This document shows positions 50,761 through 55,423 of a DNA stretch of 64,000 nt, one piece after another (position 1 is the first letter of the stretch; each line of letters starts with the position of its first letter). Below the pieces are notes generated by a model. That model saw only the letters and a program-made list of their open reading frames with translations. It was not told where the DNA came from and did no database searches. Both the position numbers and the translations under genes were made by a program. The stretch is from a virus, in the IMG/VR virus record IMGVR_UViG_3300042453_002850, positions 1-64,000 of that record; one strand, given 5' to 3'.

Positions 50761-51687
50761 ATGGAACTTACGAAAAAACAAATATTAGAAATAACTAAAA
50801 GTAAGAAAAACGATTCTCACTTAAATGAGGGAATATTAGATACTGAAAACGTACTTTTAGCCGCGGGATTCATACCTGTGATTGGTGAAATTGCGGATAT
50901 CATTTCAATAATAAGATATATTATGAGGGGTGAACGTCTTAAAGCAGCTTTGACGTTGGTTGCATTAATCCCCACAGTTGGTGATTTACTTGTTAAACCC
51001 ATTTTATTCGCATTTAAAGGGGCACCAAAATTATTAACAACAGGTGGACCTAAGTTGGGTGAATACCTCGCTAAAAATCCGCAATTGGCCAATAAATTTA
51101 AAGATTTAGCACAATACGCTTCTGACCCAAGAGTAACTCAAACCGTGTCAAAAATATCAAATGTAAACAAAGGATGGGGAAGAGGTTTACAAGGTGGTTT
51201 AGACACATTAAAAAATATATCGGTAAAATATACCGGTCAAGTTGGTAAAGGTTTAGAGGCGGGTGTTAAATCGTTATCTGCGGGTAAATCATTTGCGGGT
51301 GGTCTTAAAGGATATTTTCAAGGACAAAGACTATCAAAGTATTTTGCTAAAAATGGAATGTTACCATCAAACGCATTATCAAGGTGGTGGCAAAATGTTT
51401 TAGCAAGAAGAGATAGAAGATTGGCGTTTTCTAAATTTTTAATTGCCAACAATTTATTGGGTAAATTTGGAATACCTAACATCGCTTCACTTGATAATTG
51501 GATGAAAGATGAGAATAACTTAAATAAATTAGCTGAAGACCCTACAACAAGTAATTTTATTGCCCAAAATTCAACCCCACAAGATTTTGGTGGGGGTCAA
51601 CAACCATCTACCGATGATGGTGGAGGAATGTTAGGTGGTGCAATGAATTTATTTATGTTAAAATATTTAGCAAAATTTATTGCTTAA
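50761..51687 (+). CDS. Leader-bearing protein with pre-toxin-like membrane hairpin, 308 aa
   Basis: I start at the ATG at 50761, immediately after the previous stop; an upstream in-frame ATG at 50719 lies inside the previous gene. The leader is MELTKKQILEITKSKKNDSH + LNE (cut after E23). Residues 30-75, AAGFIPVIGEIADIISI and VALIPTVGDLLVKPI, are paired hydrophobic hairpins like the pre-toxin (PT-TG-type) and pore-forming segments of polymorphic toxins. A Lys/Gly-rich body and a Gly/Gln tail follow. Possible membrane-penetrating virion protein. Confidence 0.62.
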   Translation: MELTKKQILEITKSKKNDSHLNEGILDTENVLLAAGFIPVIGEIADIISIIRYIMRGERLKAALTLVALIPTVGDLLVKPILFAFKGAPKLLTTGGPKLGEYLAKNPQLANKFKDLAQYASDPRVTQTVSKISNVNKGWGRGLQGGLDTLKNISVKYTGQVGKGLEAGVKSLSAGKSFAGGLKGYFQGQRLSKYFAKNGMLPSNALSRWWQNVLARRDRRLAFSKFLIANNLLGKFGIPNIASLDNWMKDENNLNKLAEDPTTSNFIAQNSTPQDFGGGQQPSTDDGGGMLGGAMNLFMLKYLAKFIA

Positions 51688-51701
51688 AATTAAAATACGA
51701 A

Positions 51702-51709
51702 ATATTTAT
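51702..51709 (+). promoter_or_regulatory. ATATTTAT motif without a downstream gene
   Basis: Motif copy followed by a 14-codon open frame (51709-51753) and then a nested inverted repeat; no credible CDS. It may start a ~100-nt transcript. Confidence 0.3.
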
Positions 51710-51771
51710 GTTTAGAGTCAAATGGTTTGGTCACCATGAGATAATAAACTAATAAAACGAAAGGAGGGGTT

Positions 51772-51825
51772 CAATATCTCGGCAAAGGGGTCAATTTGAC
51801 CCCTTTGTTCGTTTATGAGATATTG
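51772..51825. repeat. Nested inverted repeat (20 bp of pairing)
   Basis: Outer arms CAATATCTC (51772-51780) and GAGATATTG (51817-51825); inner arms CAAAGGGGTCA (51783-51793) and TGACCCCTTTG (51797-51807) with a 3-nt loop. All pairs are perfect. It could be a terminator for the plus-strand block, a processing site or a protein-binding dyad. Confidence 0.7.
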
Positions 51826-51835
51826 TGTACTTAAA

Positions 51836-51863
51836 ATAAAAAAACCCACCTTGTGAGTGGGTT
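51836..51863 (-). terminator. Intrinsic terminator downstream of tmRNA
   Basis: On the minus strand AACCCAC / GTGGGTT (51843-51863) is followed by a run of T. A second hairpin (TTTGTACTT / AAGTACAAA, 51867-51889) lies between it and the tmRNA 3' end and may guide 3' processing. Confidence 0.8.
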
Positions 51864-51900
51864 TCTTTGTACTTATCGGAAAGTACAAAAAGTTAGCCAG

Positions 51901-52318
51901 TGGAGATGGGCGGAATTGAACCGCCGTCCACCCCGAGAAATCATAAATGGACTACATGCTTATTCAATTAGTTCACAACTGACAAATAAATGGTTCCTAT
52001 TTTGACATTGTTACCAATAACTGTGTCGAATTCACTTTTACCACTTTCGTGGATTTACAGGTAGTACTCTGAACGAGACCCTTGACACTTTAGGTTGTAT
52101 CACACCTTAAAGACTTCTGTTTCTAGGTTATTTGTCTCCCGACCCATTGATAGATTCGCCTAGGCTACTGCTACCTTGGAAGAAGCGAGGATACCCGCAA
52201 TTTCCATGTTGTTATAAACGTTGCCGCTTAATTTGTACCATCATTGATTATGGTCATAGATGATGTTTGACCGCATGCCCATTTAACATTTACACGTGTG
52301 TCGATTCCTTTCATCCCC
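51901..52318 (-). ncRNA. ssrA: tmRNA (transfer-messenger RNA)
   Basis: Rescues stalled ribosomes and tags the nascent protein. The 5' end GGGGAUG pairs with CAUCUCC at the 3' end; GGAAUCGACA follows the 5' strand as in other tmRNAs, and the T arm is GGCGG-UUCAAUU-CCGCC. Pseudoknot 1 is visible: GGUCA/UGACC interleaved with AUCAU/AUGAU. The tag frame starts at GGC (52225) and ends at TAG (52160), encoding GNVYNNMEIAGILASSKVAV + A, a long tag ending VAVA rather than ALAA. CCA is not encoded. A host-type promoter lies at 52353-52382. Confidence 0.93.
52160..52225 (-). other. tmRNA proteolysis-tag reading frame, 21 codons plus stop
   Basis: Frame chosen because it follows pseudoknot 1 by the usual short distance and ends in small hydrophobic residues. 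The alternative frame (starting GCG GCA) ends in a basic LLPR tail unsuited to ClpXP-type recognition. Confidence 0.7.
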
Positions 52319-52352
52319 AAAATTTCAAAGAACAAAAAATTGTTATTTGTGA

Positions 52353-52382
52353 TAAATATACGAAAAGTTTTCAATATTTCAA
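52353..52382 (-). promoter_or_regulatory. Bacteroidota-type promoter for tmRNA
   Basis: Minus-strand TTG (52380-52382), 19-nt spacer, TATATTTA (52353-52360), 35 nt before the mature tmRNA 5' end; the leader would be removed by RNase P. Confidence 0.7.
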
Positions 52383-52401
52383 AAAAAATAGCAAAAAAAA
52401 A

Positions 52402-52421
52402 GGTTAGAATTTTCTAACCTT
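52402..52421 (-). terminator. Intrinsic terminator of the large structured RNA
   Basis: Perfect 9-bp palindrome AGGTTAGAA / TTCTAACCT followed on the minus strand by about ten T. Confidence 0.88.
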
Positions 52422-52433
52422 AATTAATTGTTG

Positions 52434-53281
52434 AGGGCCTTTCGACTCTTTGCTCCACCACTTGATTTTAAATCAAGAAAAAAAAAACACTGAGATTACA
52501 TGTTTTATTAGTTGACTTTAAAAGGATTATTGTTTCCCTTTATATCCACAACCTTTTGAGTTGTACCAACCAGTGACGGCCAATTAGATTAACCAATCCT
52601 TGAGTCATCGGATACTCTCTCAATACTAATCACTCCTCGAGAATGCCTTCCCAATTAACCCTTGCGGGGTTAGAGGACTTTCTTAAAAATCGTATCGGGC
52701 TTGGGACCCTCTACGGCAATGAACGTTTCATTACTAAGTAGTCACCTGTTTCCGACGACTGATGAGCACTTTTCCTTTTTATTAGATTTTGTTAATCAAA
52801 ATAACAAGTTTTTTGGTTTGCGGATTATGAAGGTAGTGGCTCATCGACCAGCCATGTCATCTTTTGAACAACACGATACTAAACTACCCTCTGAAATCTC
52901 CCGATTTCCATATTTTTGGACTCCTTCAAGAAAAGAACCTTGGTAGGTTCAAATCAAGGACAATAACAGCACCACCTGTACAAAGTCATACCTTTCGGTT
53001 TTAAGATTCCCATCATATTGAATCACGCGATTACATAGTTGGATGACTATGTTTCTCACATAAATCCTACGAGTTATTCTTATTGGTGTTCCCACCTCAA
53101 ATGAAGGACCCGCATCCCCCATTCGTTTTACCACTTTCACTACAGTGTCACCCTCGTTACTCAAGGTTAAACGATATCTCGTTTGTCTACTCGAGCTCTC
53201 TTTCGAAAGCCGCAACTCATCTAACCGAGTGAGTCACTTTATACCACTTTCGTGGTTTATTTAAGGACCATAGACGGCCCT
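52434..53281 (-). ncRNA. Large structured RNA, ~850 nt, GOLLD/ROOL-like candidate
   Basis: There is no credible protein in either strand, yet the sequence is less AT-rich than its neighbours and full of hairpins: CCAC-GAAA-GUGG near the 5' end, GGAU..UAUGU-GAGAA-ACAUA..AUCC, GAACC/GGUUC, AACCC-CGCAA-GGGUU and CUUGA/UCAAG. The ends pair over the full length (AGGGCC 53281-53276 with GGCCCU 52439-52434). A host-type promoter lies upstream and a terminator downstream. Length, phage setting and position beside tRNAs recall GOLLD and ROOL RNAs, but I cannot confirm the class; it is not RNase P, a group I or II intron as far as I can see. Confidence 0.7.
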
Positions 53282-53350
53282 ATTTTTAAATTTTCAAAGA
53301 ACGATTGATTTTTCAAATCATGGTCTAAACCATAAGTATCAAATCTTTTA

Positions 53351-53381
53351 CAAAGATACGAAAGAAATCAATACAAGTCAA
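53351..53381 (-). promoter_or_regulatory. Bacteroidota-type promoter for the large RNA
   Basis: Minus-strand TTG (53379-53381), 20-nt spacer, TATCTTTG (53351-53358); about 70 nt upstream of the closing helix. Confidence 0.7.
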
Positions 53382-53412
53382 GCATTTTTAAAATTTTTTT
53401 TTATTTTTTTTT

Positions 53413-53874
53413 TTAAAGTCTCACTAAATGATTGGCTCCGTAGGTAGTCATAGCCCCATTGTGTTTGTATCTAACCTTATATCCCATACCTTGAACCAAA
53501 CCAACAGCCTGTCTTAATACCTTGTTTGACCTAAACTTTGGGTCTGGGTTTAAATCGATATCAATCCACGTTACTTTAGGTAAATCGTTATTTCTTAAAA
53601 ACTCAGCAACTTCTATGGCTTTCCAAACTTCATTAATTAATCTAACTGACATCTCTTTTTCAAATGGTGTGGTTTCTTTTGTGCACAAAATATGGGCACC
53701 TTTACCTTTCATGTATAAAGCGATAACAGTACCGTACACCGTTTTAAAATTACCAAATGATTGAGAATCTGACCCAATTAATATTTCGGTGTCAGGTTTT
53801 TCTAATAAAAAATTTCTTATATATTCTATTATATTATCTATCGGTATTCCGTGTAGTGTTTTAAAATTTTTCAT
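53413..53874 (-). CDS. YkuK-like RNase H-fold protein (DUF458), 153 aa
   Basis: The whole protein matches the YkuK/DUF458 RNase H-like family: EILIGSDSQSFGNFKTVYGTVIALY near the start with the first acidic residue in GSDSQ, LINEVWKAIEVAEFL, WIDIDLNPDPKFRSNKVLRQAVGLVQGMGY with acidic residues, and a C-terminal Gly/Ala/Asn motif. Whether it cuts RNA is unknown; the location inside an RNA-gene locus fits an RNA-processing role. It has an ATATTTAT motif of its own between it and tRNA-Arg. Confidence 0.8.
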   Translation of the reverse strand: MKNFKTLHGIPIDNIIEYIRNFLLEKPDTEILIGSDSQSFGNFKTVYGTVIALYMKGKGAHILCTKETTPFEKEMSVRLINEVWKAIEVAEFLRNNDLPKVTWIDIDLNPDPKFRSNKVLRQAVGLVQGMGYKVRYKHNGAMTTYGANHLVRL

Positions 53875-53884
53875 AACTTATAAT

Positions 53885-53892
53885 ATAAATAT
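53885..53892 (-). promoter_or_regulatory. ATATTTAT motif before the 53874 start
   Basis: Minus-strand copy 10 nt before the ATG of the YkuK-like gene, embedded in a locus otherwise driven by TTG/TAnnTTTG promoters. Confidence 0.45.
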
Positions 53893-53894
53893 AG

Positions 53895-53966
53895 TAGGCC
53901 CACCTAGACTCGAACTAGGAATAACAGATTAGAAATCTGTGGTTATATCCCTTTAACTATGGGCCC
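53895..53966 (-). tRNA. tRNA-Arg (UCU)
   Basis: Cloverleaf: acceptor GGGCCCA / UGGGCCU with a terminal G.U pair, D arm GUUA/UAAC, anticodon arm ACAGA-UUUCUAA-UCUGU (anticodon UCU), T arm CCUAG-UUCGAGU-CUAGG. CCA is not encoded. Reads AGA, a frequent codon in AT-rich genes. Confidence 0.9.
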
Positions 53967-53973
53967 AACTTTG

Positions 53974-54058
53974 TACCACCGACCGGACTCGAACCGGTAC
54001 GGGAATTACTCCCAACAGAGTTTAAGTCTGTATCGGCTACCAATTACGACACGATGGC
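53974..54058 (-). tRNA. tRNA-Leu (UAA)
   Basis: Class II tRNA: acceptor GCCAUCG / CGGUGGU, anticodon arm ACAGA-CUUAAAC-UCUGU (anticodon UAA), long variable arm GGGAG-UAAU-UCCC and T arm ACCGG-UUCGAGU-CCGGU. CCA not encoded. Reads UUA. Confidence 0.92.
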
Positions 54059-54069
54059 ATTTTTTTATA

Positions 54070-54099
54070 TAAAGATACACAAAAAACTAATGATTTCAA
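54070..54099 (-). promoter_or_regulatory. Bacteroidota-type promoter for tRNA-Leu and tRNA-Arg
   Basis: Minus-strand TTG (54097-54099), 19-nt spacer, TATCTTTA (54070-54077), 12 nt before the tRNA-Leu 5' end. Confidence 0.65.
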
Positions 54100-54102
54100 A
54101 TA

Positions 54103-54345
54103 TTAAATATAGTCTTCACACCATATCGGTGTTTTTTCTCCTACATATGAACCAGAAACATTAAATTCAAAGTATTCAACGGCATCCATTTCACTCATAC
54201 CTTGTTTTGTCAGTACATCAATACACTTACTAACAGAATAGATTAATCTCATTGTTTTTGTTTCGATACCTATTATTGCATCGTCGAAACCGTCGGCCAT
54301 TAAAATATCCTCATCAGGATAGATGTCTAAAATTTTTTGTATCAT
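54103..54345 (-). CDS. Conserved small phage protein (DGFDDAIIG), 80 aa
   Basis: An acidic 80-residue protein: DEDILMADGFDDAIIGIETKTMRLIYS, then ISKCIDVLTKQGMSEMDAVEYFEFNVSGSYVG and TPIW. I remember this small family well from large phages and some plasmids, always uncharacterised. No membrane segment. It lies between tRNA-Glu and tRNA-Leu and is probably cotranscribed from the tRNA-Lys promoter. Confidence 0.8.
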   Translation of the reverse strand: MIQKILDIYPDEDILMADGFDDAIIGIETKTMRLIYSVSKCIDVLTKQGMSEMDAVEYFEFNVSGSYVGEKTPIWCEDYI

Positions 54346-54364
54346 TTTTTAAAAATATTTTTAG

Positions 54365-54438
54365 TACTCCCGATGGGACTCGAACCCACAAGCTTCCCCG
54401 TGAAAGGGGGATGTCCTAACCAGTTAGACGACAGGAGC
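54365..54438 (-). tRNA. tRNA-Glu (UUC)
   Basis: Acceptor GCUCCUG / CGGGAGU, anticodon arm UCCCC-CUUUCAC-GGGGA (anticodon UUC), T arm GUGGG-UUCGAGU-CCCAU. CCA not encoded. Reads GAA. Confidence 0.92.
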
Positions 54439-54456
54439 ATTGTTTCATAATTAATG

Positions 54457-54529
54457 TGACCCTGGGCAGGTTCGAACTGCCGACCCATACATTAAAAGTG
54501 TATTGCTCTACCAACTGAGCTACAGAGTC
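54457..54529 (-). tRNA. tRNA-Lys (UUU)
   Basis: Acceptor GACUCUG / CAGGGUC, D arm with GCUCAGUUGGUAGAGC, anticodon arm AUACA-CUUUUAA-UGUAU (anticodon UUU), T arm GGCAG-UUCGAAC-CUGCC. CCA not encoded. Reads AAA. First gene after the promoter at 54539. Confidence 0.95.
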
Positions 54530-54538
54530 ATTAGGTGA

Positions 54539-54568
54539 CAAATATACATAATAAAAACTAAAAAACAA
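54539..54568 (-). promoter_or_regulatory. Bacteroidota-type promoter for the tRNA cluster
   Basis: Minus-strand TTG (54566-54568), exactly 19-nt spacer, TATATTTG (54539-54546), 10 nt before the tRNA-Lys 5' end. One of the best matches in the window. Confidence 0.82.
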
Positions 54569-54620
54569 AAAAATGTCATATATAATTTTTTAAATATATA
54601 TGAAAAATAAAATTGCCGGG

Positions 54621-54628
54621 ATATTTAT
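54621..54628 (+). promoter_or_regulatory. ATATTTAT motif before the surface cluster
   Basis: Copy 44 nt before the 54672 ATG; no other promoter-like element is obvious ahead of this operon. Confidence 0.4.
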
Positions 54629-54671
54629 TGTTAACCAAACATGATAAATAAACCAAACATAAATTATAACT

Positions 54672-54926
54672 ATGACTTTCAAAAATTGGATTGTAGACTT
54701 ATTTAAAGACGAGAGAGGTTCTACTTCTATAAAACCCGTAATCGCATTTTTAGGTTCAACTTTTCTATGTGGTACTATGTTAGCTAATTCATTTTCTCAT
54801 GGTGATATTAAACCATCTGAGGATTTGGTAAACGCAGTAATGATTATAACCGCGATAGGAATGGGTGCCGATACTTTGGATAAGTTTTCACATAAAAGGA
54901 AATTTGAAGACAATGTATCTGAATAA
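54672..54926 (+). CDS. Small two-helix membrane protein, 84 aa
   Basis: Cytoplasmic amphipathic start (FKNWIVDLFKDERGSTS), then two hydrophobic segments (about residues 24-40 and 52-66; VIAFLGSTFLCGTMLA and VNAVMIITAIGMGA) and a charged tail. Size and topology resemble small phage holin-like proteins, but the family is not certain. It opens a plus-strand operon with tight spacing (2 nt to the next gene). Confidence 0.6.
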   Translation: MTFKNWIVDLFKDERGSTSIKPVIAFLGSTFLCGTMLANSFSHGDIKPSEDLVNAVMIITAIGMGADTLDKFSHKRKFEDNVSE

Positions 54927-54928
54927 AA

Positions 54929-55423
54929 ATGAAAAAACCATATATACTTACCGTTTTATTTTTTCTTTTATTGGGGTTAAATAATCTTAACGCCCAAAGT
55001 CTTGTTGTTGATACGGTAATCAACAACATAAAAATAGGTCCATTTACTGAAAATAAAAATTTGGCATTTGGAGTTAAAAATATTGCTGAAGAAATTATAA
55101 ACGAACAGGATAAATTTTATTTGGTTGGAGACAAATCAACGTCAGAATATAAAATAAAAATTGAACTAATATTTTTTGATATTATTAAGGTTAACTCCGG
55201 TATTAGTGTTTTCCATCAAGATAAAACAACGACGGTAATTAGAATGAAAGGGATTCTATACAAAGGAGATAAAAAAATAAAACAAGAATTTTCGGAAGGG
55301 AAATCGACAGAAATATCAACTTCAACAATCATTATTGATGAAGGTGGTAAATTTAATCAACAATCTGCCAGTTCAGCAATAAAAAAAACAACTCAAACAC
55401 TATTAAATAATTTATTACTATGA
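54929..55423 (+). CDS. Exported CsgG-like periplasmic/outer-membrane protein, short form, 164 aa
   Basis: Signal peptide at residues 1-22 (YILTVLFFLLLGLNNLNA), then IGPFTENKNLAFGVKNIAEEII and YKIKIELIFFDIIKVNSGI, RMKGILYKGDKKI and a Ser/Thr-rich STEISTSTII before an Ala/Lys C-terminal helix. The layout (domain with an early helix after the first strand, late Ala helix) resembles CsgG-family proteins and the longer 58242 product. The usual lipobox cysteine is absent. Overlaps the next gene by ATGA. Confidence 0.55.
   Translation: MKKPYILTVLFFLLLGLNNLNAQSLVVDTVINNIKIGPFTENKNLAFGVKNIAEEIINEQDKFYLVGDKSTSEYKIKIELIFFDIIKVNSGISVFHQDKTTTVIRMKGILYKGDKKIKQEFSEGKSTEISTSTIIIDEGGKFNQQSASSAIKKTTQTLLNNLLL

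Noticed and set aside
51709-51753. 14-codon ORF (MFRVKWFGHHEIIN) after the motif at 51702
   Set aside because: Too short to support; its ATG is part of the ATATTTATG motif. It could be a leader peptide, but nothing else argues for it.
52461-52477. CUUGA-loop-UCAAG at the 3' end of the giant RNA looked like the anticodon arm of a tRNA-Leu(UAA) interrupted by a group I intron
   Set aside because: No T arm, acceptor arm or D arm of a tRNA accompanies it, and no intron core motifs could be identified; it is taken as one hairpin of the large RNA.
52701-53215. Two short ORFs (52701-52946 plus, 52949-53215 minus) inside the giant RNA region
   Set aside because: They have no start context, no protein-like composition, and lie inside paired RNA segments.
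52434-53281. RNase P RNA or group II intron
   Set aside because: The GAGGAAAGUCC and AGAxxxxGGCUUA-type RNase P motifs and a group II domain V are not found on either strand.
4632-53892. T4-type late promoters TATAAATA
   Set aside because: The recurring motif is ATATTTAT on the coding strand. It matches T4's element only in reverse orientation, so I did not label these as T4-like late promoters.
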